A DNA stretch of 64,000 nt from Tabrizicola_A sp965284335 (GCF_965284335.1 NZ_OZ260076.1), one strand, 5' to 3'; shown: positions 7,428 through 16,492, numbered from the stretch's first letter. Made by a program: numbers and translations. The notes: a model not told the origin generated them from the letters alone.

Positions 7428-10384
7428 GCGCCGCCCTCCTCGCCAACATCCTGCGGATTGGCGCGGTCGGTCATCTGCCATTCGCCATAGCGCGCAAGGT
7501 GGTCATAATCGCCTTCGATCCGGTCGGAAAACACCGCGCGCCGCGCGGTATAGCCTGTGTCGCGCTGGCCATAACGGGTGATCAGGCGCACGAACCTGTC
7601 CCATTCGCGGTCAAGATCGACCTTGCCTTGCGGGGTTTCCACCGCCTTCTCGCCCGATCCTAAACCGATATAGCTGAAACTGGCCACCTCTCGCGGGCCA
7701 AGGGCGGCAAAGCCGCCGCGGGTCACCATGGCGGCGGTCAGGCGCAACTGCTTTTCGTAAACGTCCTGCTGTTTTTCTGTTGGCGGCGTGCCGGTCTTGT
7801 AATCAATCAAATGCACGCGGCCATCGGGCAGGGCGTCAATCCGGTCGGGCTTGCCCGTCAGGGTAAAGCCGGGCGGATCAATCCGCAAAGCGCCGGGGCT
7901 TTCCAGAACCACAGGTGTGCCGCCATGCTTGGCGTCATGGGTTAGGAAATGTTCGGCCGCGCGTTCCAGCCGGGCCAGCCACAAGAGCCGCGCCGCAGGA
8001 AAGGGGGTGCCGGTTGCCAAGACATCGGCGGCGGTGGACAAGAGCCGCGCCCGCGCCTCGGCCCGATCTTCCTGCGCGGGGCGCTCGCGGACAAAGCGTT
8101 CCAGAATGTCATGCAAAATGCTGCCCCGGTCGCGCGGGTCAGGCGTGGCGCGCAGCGGATCAAGCGGGCGCAGGCGCAAGACATGGCGCGCGTAAATCGC
8201 AAAGGGATCACGGATCAGCCGGGTGATTTCGGTGAGCGACAGCTTGTCAGGGCGCGCGGCCAAAGGTGGGCGCGGCGCGGGACGCTTGGCCGGTTGAAAG
8301 GCCGGGTTTGCGACAAGCTCGGGCGTGGGCCGGTCCAGCGCTTGGGCCATTTCCACCCAAGCCTGCCCACGTGATTTCATCGCCTTGAGTGCCTCTTTCC
8401 CGCGCTGATCCGGCAGCCCGGACATGAGGTTTTCCAATCGGTTCAGCCAGCGCGACGGCACGGTTTGCGCCTCGGCGTCGCGGGCGGCGCGCGACAAGAC
8501 CACGCGCGGTGCGGCAATGGCCTGCTGAAAATCATGCGCCGAAAGGCCGATCTGGCGTTCGGGCAGCAAAAGGCCGGCCTCTTTGCGCATCTTGCGGTTC
8601 AGCCATGGGTCTGGATCGGGGGATTTGGGCCAGACACCATCGTTCAGCCCGCCAAGGATCACCAGATCGGCGCCCTGAACCCGCGCCTCCAGCGTGCCCC
8701 AGATCATGATGCGCGGATGGGCCTGCACCGCCTCGCGCACCTCGCCCGTGGCAATGATCGCCTCAAAGAGATGGGCATATTCGGTCGGATGAAAGCTGCC
8801 GCCGTGACCCGCCTCATCTTGGAGGGCTTGAAAGGTTGCCGCCGCCGATTGCCCGGCCTCTTTCTCCCACAGCCCACCGCTGCCCTCGGGCGCGGTGCCG
8901 CGTGCCAAGGTTTCGCCAAGCGCGCGGTGGCGCGCCACCAGATCGGTCAGCGGCAGGGTGGGGATGGGTTCAAACTGGTCAATCACTTTGGCCAGCATCG
9001 CCGCCCAAGCCACGGCCTGTTCATCGCCCCGCGTGGCGGCCCATGTCGTCAGATCCGCACCTGTGGGAAACACCGGACCATAGCGACGCAGGCGTAGTTC
9101 CAGATCCCGTGTCAGCCGCAGATGCGTGCCGCGATCCCCGCCGGATGCGGTCAGCGGATGTTTCAACAGCGCCAAAAGCTGATCGGCGGTCAGCTTTTGG
9201 CCCATGGCCCGTGCAATCTGGCGCAAGAACCGCCCCGGCGCCGACAGGGCCAAGGGGCGGCCCGCGGAATCGTCGGGCAGGATGTTCCAACGGTCGAGCG
9301 CGGCGGTGACCTGCCGCGTCAGATTGCGATCGGGCGAGATCAGCGCCGCGGTGGTGCCGTTTTCCGCCGCCTCGCGCAGCACAAGGGCGATGGCCAGCGC
9401 TTCGATCCGGGTTGAAGGGGCCTCGATCAGCGTCAGATCGGCGGTGCTGTCCAAAAGATCGGGCAGCATCGGCCCATCGGTCAGCCATTGGTCGGTGACA
9501 GGGGCCGGACGAAGCGCCAGCGACACCAGCGCGTTACGGGCGGGCGCGGGGGCCGCCACATCCCGCCACGGCCGCACGGCAGCCGGGGGCAGATCCAGCC
9601 GGTCAAGCAGGCGACGAAAGCGGTATTGCGGATGATCCTCGGCGGTCAGGGCATCATCCATCCGGTCCCAGACGATGCTGGGCATGTCAAAATCAAAGCC
9701 CGGCAGCACCAGCCCGCCCTGCGGCAGCCGCGCCACCATCTCCATCAGCCGCAAGGTCGCCCCGCGTGAGCCCGTCGATCCGGCGATCAGCACCGGGTTT
9801 TGCGGCGGCGCAACAGCCCAGCGCTGGGCCAGAAGATCAATTGCCAGACGCTGACGTGCCTCGGCCTCGGGGGCGGTGGCGCTGTCGAAAAACTGCGCCA
9901 CGATGCCCAAAAACGCCTGCGTCCGCGCCCAATGCGCGGCATGATCCGACACATCCAGCGCGGCCAATGTATCGGGATGCAGCCCTTCGACATGCAATTC
10001 CTGCATCAGCCGGGCGAGACTGTCGGCCAGATCATAAAGCGCCGGGCGAGGGGCCAGATCGGGCTCGGCATCCAAAAGGGCGGCGATCAGCTGCGCCAGT
10101 TCCAAACGCCGGCGCAAGGGCGGCACAGCGGCGGGCAGCGCCAGACCGGGCTGATCGGCCAGCTCGGTCAAGAGCCGCAAGCGCGGCAAAAGCCGGGTGC
10201 CCTTGGCCTGAAACAGATCCATCACGCGGCGGCGCATCCGGGCGGTGTTCAGATAGACCTCGACCCGCGACATCGCCTCGGGCGGCTGGTCCTGCATCCG
10301 CTCTATCAGCCCGGTCACCAGATGGTGGGGAAAATCTGCGCCGGGGGGCAGGGCGAACAGCCGGGGGCCTGTTTCTTTAAACAT
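7424..10384 (-). CDS. addB: AddB, inactivated-helicase/nuclease subunit of AddAB
   Basis: 986 residues. The start MFKETGPRLFALPPG at 10384 fits the alphaproteobacterial AddB family (double-strand break repair protein AddB). The N-terminal region is helicase-like without a canonical Walker A, as is usual in alphaproteobacterial AddB. The C-terminal nuclease domain is shown by HLIDYKTGTPPTEKQQ near residue 900, the Asp and Lys of a PD-(D/E)xK site. It overlaps murU by 8 bp upstream and addA by 4 bp downstream, so murU-addB-addA are transcribed together. Confidence 0.94.
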   Translation of the reverse strand: MFKETGPRLFALPPGADFPHHLVTGLIERMQDQPPEAMSRVEVYLNTARMRRRVMDLFQAKGTRLLPRLRLLTELADQPGLALPAAVPPLRRRLELAQLIAALLDAEPDLAPRPALYDLADSLARLMQELHVEGLHPDTLAALDVSDHAAHWARTQAFLGIVAQFFDSATAPEAEARQRLAIDLLAQRWAVAPPQNPVLIAGSTGSRGATLRLMEMVARLPQGGLVLPGFDFDMPSIVWDRMDDALTAEDHPQYRFRRLLDRLDLPPAAVRPWRDVAAPAPARNALVSLALRPAPVTDQWLTDGPMLPDLLDSTADLTLIEAPSTRIEALAIALVLREAAENGTTAALISPDRNLTRQVTAALDRWNILPDDSAGRPLALSAPGRFLRQIARAMGQKLTADQLLALLKHPLTASGGDRGTHLRLTRDLELRLRRYGPVFPTGADLTTWAATRGDEQAVAWAAMLAKVIDQFEPIPTLPLTDLVARHRALGETLARGTAPEGSGGLWEKEAGQSAAATFQALQDEAGHGGSFHPTEYAHLFEAIIATGEVREAVQAHPRIMIWGTLEARVQGADLVILGGLNDGVWPKSPDPDPWLNRKMRKEAGLLLPERQIGLSAHDFQQAIAAPRVVLSRAARDAEAQTVPSRWLNRLENLMSGLPDQRGKEALKAMKSRGQAWVEMAQALDRPTPELVANPAFQPAKRPAPRPPLAARPDKLSLTEITRLIRDPFAIYARHVLRLRPLDPLRATPDPRDRGSILHDILERFVRERPAQEDRAEARARLLSTAADVLATGTPFPAARLLWLARLERAAEHFLTHDAKHGGTPVVLESPGALRIDPPGFTLTGKPDRIDALPDGRVHLIDYKTGTPPTEKQQDVYEKQLRLTAAMVTRGGFAALGPREVASFSYIGLGSGEKAVETPQGKVDLDREWDRFVRLITRYGQRDTGYTARRAVFSDRIEGDYDHLARYGEWQMTDRANPQDVGEEGGA

Positions 10385-11069
10385 CCTTGGCCCCCAAAAG
10401 CGCCTCGGCCTCGGCAATGCCCTCGGGGCGGCCCACATCGCACCAGCCACCTTGATGCACCATGCCAAAAGCGCGGCCCTTGGCGATCATCTCATCCCAC
10501 AAAAGGTTGAGCGAAAAGACGCGTTGAGGGATCCGATGCAGCCCCTCAGGGCGCAGGATCTGCGCGCCAAGATAGGCCATGCCATGCGCCCCTTTGGCCC
10601 GCGAAATCCGCCCCTCGGCATCCAGCACAAAATCACCCGTGCCGCGATAGCCCCTCGCCTGATCGGCGGGCAACAAGAGTAAAAGCGCATCCATCCGCGC
10701 CGGATCCCATTGGTCCAACAGCTGGCGCAAGGGGTTCAGGCCCGTCCAGACCGCATCGCTGTTCAGCGTCATCACCGGGCCTTGGCCCAAATGCGGCAGC
10801 GCCTGGCGCAGGCCGCCGCCGGTTTCCAAAATCTCCTCCGCCTCATGCGACAGCACAACCGGGCGGCCTGCCAGATGATGGGCGATCTGATCGGCCAGAT
10901 AATGGGTGTTCACCACCACCGGCCCGGCCCCCACCGCCAGGCCCAAACCCAGCGCGTGGTCAATCAGCGGTCGCCCGGCCACCGGGATCATCGGCTTGGG
11001 CTGATGGGCGGTCAGCGCCCCCATGCGGGTGCCGAACCCGGCGGCAAACACCATCAATGGCAGGGTCAT
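10377..11069 (-). CDS. murU: MurU-type N-acetylmuramate-1-phosphate uridylyltransferase
   Basis: 230-residue nucleotidyltransferase. The N-terminal signature FAAGFGTRMGALT followed by PKPMIPVAGRPLIDH is the sugar-1-phosphate nucleotidyltransferase fold. Alone it could be called a mannose-1-phosphate guanylyltransferase, but its ATG overlap with an AmgK-like sugar kinase gene immediately upstream matches the AmgK-MurU muropeptide recycling pair known from Pseudomonas and common in alphaproteobacteria. MurU would make UDP-MurNAc directly, bypassing the fosfomycin target MurA. Confidence 0.85.
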   Translation of the reverse strand: MTLPLMVFAAGFGTRMGALTAHQPKPMIPVAGRPLIDHALGLGLAVGAGPVVVNTHYLADQIAHHLAGRPVVLSHEAEEILETGGGLRQALPHLGQGPVMTLNSDAVWTGLNPLRQLLDQWDPARMDALLLLLPADQARGYRGTGDFVLDAEGRISRAKGAHGMAYLGAQILRPEGLHRIPQRVFSLNLLWDEMIAKGRAFGMVHQGGWCDVGRPEGIAEAEALLGAKDV

Positions 11070-12073
11070 GGGGCACCTATACGCGACAAGATTTCAGGCG
11101 TTGGCTCGGGCAACAGCCGCTGGCAGAGCCGGGCCAAGGGCGCCGTGGCCGGATGGGTCAGATTGCGCTGCAACTGGCCCCAGACCCGGGGCATCAGCCG
11201 CAGATAGCCGGGCTTGCCCGCCACACGGCAGAGCCGCGTGAAAATGCCCAAAATCCGCAAGGCCCGCTGCGCGCCCAAAACCGCATAGGCCGCGTCAAAG
11301 CCATCATCCGCGCCCGTGCGATCCTTGAACCGCCGGATCATCGCCGCCTCTGTTTCACGTGAAACCTCGCGCCGGGCGTCTTGCAACAACGACACCAGAT
11401 CATAGCCGGGCTGACCCAATTGCGCGAGTTGAAAGTCCAGCACCCCCACCCGCGCCAGACCCGCCCGGTCGGGCAGCCACAACAGGTTTTCGGCGTGATA
11501 ATCGCGCAGGATCATCACGCGCGGCCCGTCGGCATATCTGGCCATCACATCCTGCAAAGCAGCATAAAAGCCGTCGCGGTCGCCCGCATCGCCCAGCGCC
11601 ACCTTGCGATACCAATCCAGCGCAAAACACCCCGCCTCGGCCCAATCGGCGGCCGAAAGGTTGGGCAATCCCGCCATCGGCGGCGCCGATTGCAGCGCGA
11701 TCACCACATCGGTGGCGGCGGTGTAAAGCGGGGCCTCTCGCGCGGGGGTCTCAGATATAAGACGGGCAAAAACGCCATCGCCAAAGTCTTCCAGCAGCAA
11801 AAACCCGTTCGTCAAATCCTGCGCCAGACAGCGCGGCGCCGAGAGGCCCAACCCCAGCAAATGCGCCGCCACCTGCAAAAATACCGCCGGATCGTCGCCC
11901 TTGCCGGGGGGCGCGTCCATCAACACGGCGGTTTCCACCCCGCCCCCAGCGCCGCGCCGTGTCAGCCGGTCATAGCTGCGATCCGAGGCATCCCCGGCCA
12001 AAAACCGGCGCTCGGCCCCGTCCCAACCCGCGCGCGCCAAAAACGCGACCGATTGCGCCTGACGCTCAGACAT
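11066..12073 (-). CDS. amgK: AmgK-type anomeric MurNAc/GlcNAc kinase (aminoglycoside phosphotransferase fold)
   Basis: 335 residues with an aminoglycoside-phosphotransferase fold. The catalytic loop reads ILRDYHAENLLWL and the metal motif GVLDFQLAQLGQPGYDL follows. The family loop is usually written HxDxxxxN; here Leu stands at the His position while Asp and Asn remain. Next to murU it is best explained as the kinase that makes MurNAc-1-phosphate for recycling. Two ATGs at 12076 and 12073 both lie inside the end of tsaE; I use 12073. Its stop overlaps the murU start (ATGA). Confidence 0.85.
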   Translation of the reverse strand: MSERQAQSVAFLARAGWDGAERRFLAGDASDRSYDRLTRRGAGGGVETAVLMDAPPGKGDDPAVFLQVAAHLLGLGLSAPRCLAQDLTNGFLLLEDFGDGVFARLISETPAREAPLYTAATDVVIALQSAPPMAGLPNLSAADWAEAGCFALDWYRKVALGDAGDRDGFYAALQDVMARYADGPRVMILRDYHAENLLWLPDRAGLARVGVLDFQLAQLGQPGYDLVSLLQDARREVSRETEAAMIRRFKDRTGADDGFDAAYAVLGAQRALRILGIFTRLCRVAGKPGYLRLMPRVWGQLQRNLTHPATAPLARLCQRLLPEPTPEILSRIGAP

Positions 12074-12545
12074 CATTCGCCCAATCCCGCGCCAGCGCGG
12101 CGGCCAGATCCGCGCGCTGGCCCGGATCAAACCGCACCACGCGCCCCTCATCCTTTGGCTGAAACCGCAACCGCATTGCACCCATGGGCAGCGATTTGCC
12201 CAGCCGATCAGGCCATTCGATCAAGCAAATCGCCTGACCAAAAGCCTCATCCAGACCCAGCTCCAGCACCTCATCAGGATGGGTCAGCCGATAAAGATCG
12301 GCATGCCAGATTTCCACATCCGCCTGATAGGTCTGCACCAGCGTAAAGGTGGGCGAGGGCACATCCTCTGCCCGACCCAGCCGCGCCTGAATAAAGGCGC
12401 GGGCAAAGTGGCTTTTCCCAGCGCCGATCTGCCCCTCTAACAGCAGGCAATCGCCCGGGCCCAGCCGTGCGGCAAACCATTGGCCCAGCCGCGCCGTGGC
12501 GTCGGCGTCTGTCAGATAGAGGCAAATCTCGGGACCATTCGACAT
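12066..12545 (-). CDS. tsaE: TsaE, tRNA t6A biosynthesis ATPase
   Basis: 159 residues. P-loop LEGQIGAGKSHFAR, the switch motif PSPTFTLVQTY and HADLYRL are diagnostic of TsaE, which works with TsaB-TsaD in forming N6-threonylcarbamoyladenosine at position 37 of ANN-decoding tRNAs. tsaD is elsewhere in this window (33107-34201). It overlaps the start of amgK and lies 42 bp downstream of the divL-like gene. Confidence 0.95.
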   Translation of the reverse strand: MSNGPEICLYLTDADATARLGQWFAARLGPGDCLLLEGQIGAGKSHFARAFIQARLGRAEDVPSPTFTLVQTYQADVEIWHADLYRLTHPDEVLELGLDEAFGQAICLIEWPDRLGKSLPMGAMRLRFQPKDEGRVVRFDPGQRADLAAALARDWANDV

Positions 12546-12587
12546 AATGGGCCAGACTCTACCCCGCCCATCCGCAACCGCAACCCT

Positions 12588-14273
12588 TCAGGCCGTTTTC
12601 AGCGCCTCGGCCGCGGCCAAATCCGCATCTGCCAAGATTGTCTCGCCCAAACCAGGCTCAGCCAAAGCGGTTTCTGCCAAACCGGTCTCGGCCAAAACGG
12701 GCCGCGCCTTATCCGCCACCTCCACCACGCGAAAGGCCGCCAGCGTTGCCCCGCCCGCCAAGGGCGCAAAGCGACAGCTCAGCAACCGCCCATCCAAAAG
12801 CCGCGCCTCTGACCGCCAAGCCACCCGGTTTCCAACGGTCGAGATAAACTCCTCCGCCTCGGACCACAGCGCGCTGGGCGCAGACAGCGCCCGCCAATGC
12901 CCCGTCACCGCCCGAACCGTTACGGCCTTCATCTCTTGCTCGGGGTCATGCGCCCACATCAGCGCATAAGACAGGTTTGACATCACCAATTGCCCCGAGG
13001 CGGAAAAAACGGCCACTGCCTCATCCATTTCGTCAATCACCGCCTGCCCCAACTCCAGATCTGACCGATAGCGGCGGCTGCGCGACACTTCATGCGTGAT
13101 GTCTTCCATCATCAGCGCCAGCGCCCCATTCGGATGCGGACGCCCCACCACCTTGAAGGTCTGCCCATCCGGCAGGTTCCACGTCTCTTCATAAAGCCCC
13201 GAGGCCGCGGCCTTTTCCATCTCGACCAACTGGCGCCGCCAACTGCGGTAATCCTTCGGCTCGGGAATCATATTGCGGTCGCGCAGCGCATCCAGCACCG
13301 ACAACAGCGAAGGCCGCATCGACAGAAAATCCGCAGGCAGGCCCGTAAGGTCCATCAAGGCAGGGTTGAACAGCTGCAATTGGCGCTGTCGGTCAAAAAT
13401 GGCCAGACCGGTGGGCAATTGCGCAAAGGTCTTGGTCAGGGTCTGCATGAAATCGCGCAAGGCGGTTTCGGCGCTGACCGCCGCATCGGCGGGCAAGGCG
13501 AACACCAACCGCTCCTCGCCGCTGGTTGCCCCGATCAGATCAAACCACGCCACCTCATCTGCGGGCAGGGCGATCGAGGCGCGCTGCCCGCGCAAGGTGG
13601 ATTGGCTCGCCACACGTTCAAACAATCGCGGCAAAGGCCAACCCAGCTCTTTGCCCGCTGGCAGGCAGGCGATGGCCTTCAGCATATAGGCGGAATTGGC
13701 CCAAACCACCTCGCCCGCCTCGGTCTCCCGCCAGATCGGCATGGGCGCTTGGGCCAAAGCCTCGCGCAGATGCTCTACCTCTTGGCTTAATGCGTGATGG
13801 GCTAGGGAATCGGTCACCATCGGCCGCCCCTCCAGCGTTGGATCGGTCAGGGTGATGCGCATCAATCCCCCGCCCAAACCTGCGGTCATCACCAGCTTTC
13901 TACCCTTGGCCGACAGCCCCTCGACAATGATCTGCCCCTCCTCCTCCAGCCGGCGCAACAGGGCGTCAAGATCCGGAAAATACTGCGACAAATAGCCAAC
14001 CAGCCGCAGCCAGTTTCCCCCCCGCGCCCGACTGGTGGACAAGATCTGCCGCGCCGCAGGCGTGGCATCCACCAACACCTCGCCATCAAACAAAAACACC
14101 GGCCCCTGTGCGCCCTCGCTGCCTTGGGCCAGATCGGAAAAGATCGACGACACCTTGTGCCGGGGCGGACCTTGCACCGCGCTTACGGTCAACAAACCGG
14201 CAATGGCCGCGACAAGGGCAATCAGAACCAAGCCAAGCGCAAGCAGCCAATCCAATGCGATCACTCCAATCAA
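12588..14273 (-). CDS. divL: PAS-domain regulator, DivL-like (no kinase catalytic domain)
   Basis: 561 residues. Residues about 7-30 form one membrane segment (LLALGLVLIALVAAIAGLL). PAS-like domains follow near 180, 290-400 (LPTGLAIFDRQRQLQLFNPAL, a PAS_7-type block) and 415-500 (VIDEMDEAVAVFSASGQLVMSN). I see no H-box with N/G boxes, so it is not a complete histidine kinase. Its position beside tsaE and near regB matches the PAS protein DivL of Rhodobacter capsulatus, which acts on the CtrA phosphorelay and gene transfer agent production. The C-terminus is a five-residue repeat (see finding). Its native upstream DNA has been replaced by a genomic island. Confidence 0.75.
   Translation of the reverse strand: MIGVIALDWLLALGLVLIALVAAIAGLLTVSAVQGPPRHKVSSIFSDLAQGSEGAQGPVFLFDGEVLVDATPAARQILSTSRARGGNWLRLVGYLSQYFPDLDALLRRLEEEGQIIVEGLSAKGRKLVMTAGLGGGLMRITLTDPTLEGRPMVTDSLAHHALSQEVEHLREALAQAPMPIWRETEAGEVVWANSAYMLKAIACLPAGKELGWPLPRLFERVASQSTLRGQRASIALPADEVAWFDLIGATSGEERLVFALPADAAVSAETALRDFMQTLTKTFAQLPTGLAIFDRQRQLQLFNPALMDLTGLPADFLSMRPSLLSVLDALRDRNMIPEPKDYRSWRRQLVEMEKAAASGLYEETWNLPDGQTFKVVGRPHPNGALALMMEDITHEVSRSRRYRSDLELGQAVIDEMDEAVAVFSASGQLVMSNLSYALMWAHDPEQEMKAVTVRAVTGHWRALSAPSALWSEAEEFISTVGNRVAWRSEARLLDGRLLSCRFAPLAGGATLAAFRVVEVADKARPVLAETGLAETALAEPGLGETILADADLAAAEALKTA
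12610..12702 (-). repeat. 15-bp imperfect tandem repeats encoding a pentapeptide-period C-terminus
   Basis: The last coding part of the divL-like gene contains about five imperfect 15-bp units (visible on the plus strand as repeated GCCAAA...GG/C.TCT). In protein they give AETGL, AETAL, AEPGL, GETIL, ADADL in succession. Such units expand and contract by slippage, so the tail length may vary between strains. Confidence 0.7.
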
Positions 14274-14313
14274 GGCGACTGTCAGAACATCAGCCTCAAC
14301 TTACGGATGCAAT

Positions 14314-14329
14314 GGTTAAGACGGTGTTA
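14314..14329. repeat. left attachment repeat (attL) of the genomic island
   Basis: GGTTAAGACGGTGTTA occurs here and again, identically, at 24194-24209. The base composition and gene content change at this point. It lies 41 bp upstream of the divL-like start codon. Confidence 0.85.
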
Positions 14330-14624
14330 CCGTGAGTATAATAAAAACAATATCTTACTTGCTATTTTAGGTTCCATTATAATATTCTTTGTAGGTTCCG
14401 AATCTACTGCAATGCCTAGCCATTGGTTCGCATTCGATGCGCCAGAACGAATTCTCTAGATCCTGCCCAAAGCGGATTGAAATTTTTGTCTCGGATGTAG
14501 GCAGAGAAACCAGCGGCAAGTGAATCCTCTGCCAGCTTTTGTGGGGGCCCCATCGCATGACAAAACCCATTTTGACGACGAGCAGAGGTTCCCCTAGAGT
14601 GCTTGAAAGTGTTGAGGGACTGCC
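14330..14624. promoter_or_regulatory. island left-end intergenic region with a candidate promoter for the Sel1 gene
   Basis: About 295 bp without a convincing gene; AT-rich at the left end. A sigma-70-like promoter can be read as TTGACG (14572-14577), a 17-bp spacer and TAGAGT (14595-14600), 24 bp before the Sel1 ATG, with GAGGGA as ribosome site. The promoter is inferred from spacing and similarity only. Confidence 0.45.
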
Positions 14625-15440
14625 ATGAAGCTGCTTCTGATTGCTGTGACTGCTGTTTGCCTAGCGTTTGGGACTGGGCTGGCTGTGGCTCAGGATTTCG
14701 ATAAGGGGCTGGCGGCTGCGGAAGCGGGTGATTTCGAGACTGCGTTGGCGGAGTGGTTGCCCTTGGCCGAGCAGGGTGACATGTACTCACAACTAAACGT
14801 GGGTATAATGTATTCCAAAGGTAACGGCGTTGCTCAAGACCATACGGAGGCCGTTAAGTGGTTTCGGCTGGCCGCTGAACAGGGGTTATCAGAGGCTCAG
14901 ACTTACCTAGGTGAGATGTACGAATTTGGACATGGTGTTGGTCAAGATTATGCTGAAGCCATCAAATGGTATCGGCTGGCCGCTGAACAGGAAAATGCCA
15001 ACGCTCAAGCGAACCTTGGCATACTGTACCATGGAGGAAGGGGCGTTGAAGAGGACTATGCTGAAGCCATCAAGTGGTATCGGCTAGCCGCTGCGCAACA
15101 AAATGGAGCCGCGTATACAAATCTTGGTACGATGTACATGGATGGTCTTGGTGTAGTTCAAGATTATGCTGAGGCGCTTAAGTGGTTTCGTTTAGCGTCT
15201 GAGCAGGGTTTTCCACAGGCGCAGTATAACATTGGCTGGATGTATCAACAAGGAACCGGCGTTTTACAGGACAATCGCAAAGCGCACATGTGGTACAATA
15301 TTTCTTCTGCAAACGGTGTTGTGGATTCCGCTAAACTGCGAGATCAGATTGCAGCCGAAATGACACCAGAAGACATCTCAACTGCACAAGCCATGGCAAA
15401 CACCTGCATGAGTAGCGGCTACAAGGAGTGCGGGTGGTGA
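14625..15440 (+). CDS. secreted Sel1-repeat protein
   Basis: 271 residues with an N-terminal signal peptide (cleavage near GLAVAQ, residue 22). Five tandem Sel1-like repeats of 36 residues span about 52-231, each ending in the pattern KWFRLAAEQ or KWYRLAAEQ with an inner GxGVxQDYAEA turn. Sel1 repeats form an alpha-solenoid used for protein contacts, so it is probably a periplasmic scaffold rather than an enzyme. The C-terminus has two Cys (TCMSSGYKECGW). It is translationally linked to the next gene, whose GTG overlaps its TGA. Lower GC than the chromosome marks it as island cargo. Confidence 0.9.
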   Translation: MKLLLIAVTAVCLAFGTGLAVAQDFDKGLAAAEAGDFETALAEWLPLAEQGDMYSQLNVGIMYSKGNGVAQDHTEAVKWFRLAAEQGLSEAQTYLGEMYEFGHGVGQDYAEAIKWYRLAAEQENANAQANLGILYHGGRGVEEDYAEAIKWYRLAAAQQNGAAYTNLGTMYMDGLGVVQDYAEALKWFRLASEQGFPQAQYNIGWMYQQGTGVLQDNRKAHMWYNISSANGVVDSAKLRDQIAAEMTPEDISTAQAMANTCMSSGYKECGW

Positions 15441-15913
15441 GCACTTCTCGATTCAACGGTGGGGTACTGTTTAGGATTGCATGTGTTGCCTCTTTAGCAA
15501 TGCCAGCATTTCCCTATCCTACGCTCGCGTCAGACAAGGTGCTCTACTGCCTTGTGGAACAGACGGTGGGCTTTACAGGGTCAGATGCGGTCTGGACGCC
15601 ATATCACACTGACGGATCGGCTGGGACGAGATACACCATCAGCTTTAATAATGACTACTCTGAGGTAACCGGAGTTGGTGGAACTGACACCCCATTCAAT
15701 TGCCAAGAAACGTTCCCAAACAAAGCCGCTGATGTCCTAACCTGCGTCAACTCTAGGGTGGCGTCGATGGTCTTCAGTTACTCATCAGAGAACAAACATT
15801 TTGTCCTAAGCATGGTATCCCCCGGTGGATGGATTGGTGTTGGTACTGAACGTGAGCAAGGGCGTGAGCCGCTTAGAGATCATCTTGTTCTGGGCAAATG
15901 CCAGAAATTTTAG
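15437..15913 (+). CDS. small secreted protein of unknown function
   Basis: About 158 residues with a signal peptide (hydrophobic block ACVASLAMPAF, cleavage near TLASD). Four Cys (VLYCLVE, PFNCQET, VLTCVNS, LGKCQKF) could form two periplasmic disulfides. No recognised domain. The AAGGAG at 15423-15428 serves either GTG 15434 or GTG 15437; I use 15437 because it overlaps the stop of the Sel1 gene (GTGA). The pair is probably one operon, so the protein may be a client or partner of the Sel1 scaffold. Confidence 0.7.
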   Translation: MSTSRFNGGVLFRIACVASLAMPAFPYPTLASDKVLYCLVEQTVGFTGSDAVWTPYHTDGSAGTRYTISFNNDYSEVTGVGGTDTPFNCQETFPNKAADVLTCVNSRVASMVFSYSSENKHFVLSMVSPGGWIGVGTEREQGREPLRDHLVLGKCQKF

Positions 15914-15949
15914 CCTGATACCGTGCTAACTTTCGTCCAAGGCTGCTAG

Positions 15950-16492
15950 TTATCCGTTCAGAGTGCGATGGACGGTCATACGGCTGATGCCCATGACTTC
16001 TGCAATCTTGTAGGTTGAAAGCCCTTCGTCTCGCAAAGCAAGGATGCGGTCTTGGTCGATGGTCGGCTTGCGCCCTTTGTAAACGCCTTTGGCTTTGGCT
16101 TTGGCTATACCCTCACGCTGTCGTTGCTTGATGATGGAACGTTCGAACTCGGCTACAGCACCAAGGATGCTAAGATACAGTTTCGATGCACCGTCTGTGC
16201 CTTCAGGCGGGAATGTCAGATTGTCTTTGATAAAGCGAATGCTGACGCCCTTACCGTTCAACTGAGAGACAATAGACAGAAGGTCTTGAAGATTACGCGC
16301 AAGCCTGTCGATGCTGTGGACGACTACAACATCCCCTTCGCGGACCCAGCCGATCATGTCCTGAAGCGCAGGCCGATCAGATGCCGATGCACCAGATAGC
16401 TTTTCCTCAAACACCTTCTCAATATCACCCAAATCTTGCCGATCAAGCGATTGGTCAATGCTGCTAACGCGACGATACCCAACGACAGCCAT
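15950..16492 (-). CDS. serine recombinase, resolvase/invertase family
   Basis: 180 residues, the size of small Hin/Tn3-type resolvases. The catalytic N-terminus GYRRVSSIDQSLDRQ contains the nucleophilic Ser, HSIDRLARNLQDLL carries the conserved Arg residues, and LGAVAEFERSIIKQRQREG leads into the long helix. The C-terminal helix-turn-helix STYKIAEVMGISRMTVHRTL binds DNA. ATG at 16492 is preceded by AAGGGGG; a longer reading to 16558 lacks a ribosome site. It is a second site-specific recombinase beside the island integrase. No matching res site or invertible segment is evident. Confidence 0.93.
   Translation of the reverse strand: MAVVGYRRVSSIDQSLDRQDLGDIEKVFEEKLSGASASDRPALQDMIGWVREGDVVVVHSIDRLARNLQDLLSIVSQLNGKGVSIRFIKDNLTFPPEGTDGASKLYLSILGAVAEFERSIIKQRQREGIAKAKAKGVYKGRKPTIDQDRILALRDEGLSTYKIAEVMGISRMTVHRTLNG

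Noticed and set aside
14416..14790. Minus-strand frame opposite the start of the Sel1 gene
   Set aside because: Overlaps the signal peptide of a clear gene; low-complexity translation.
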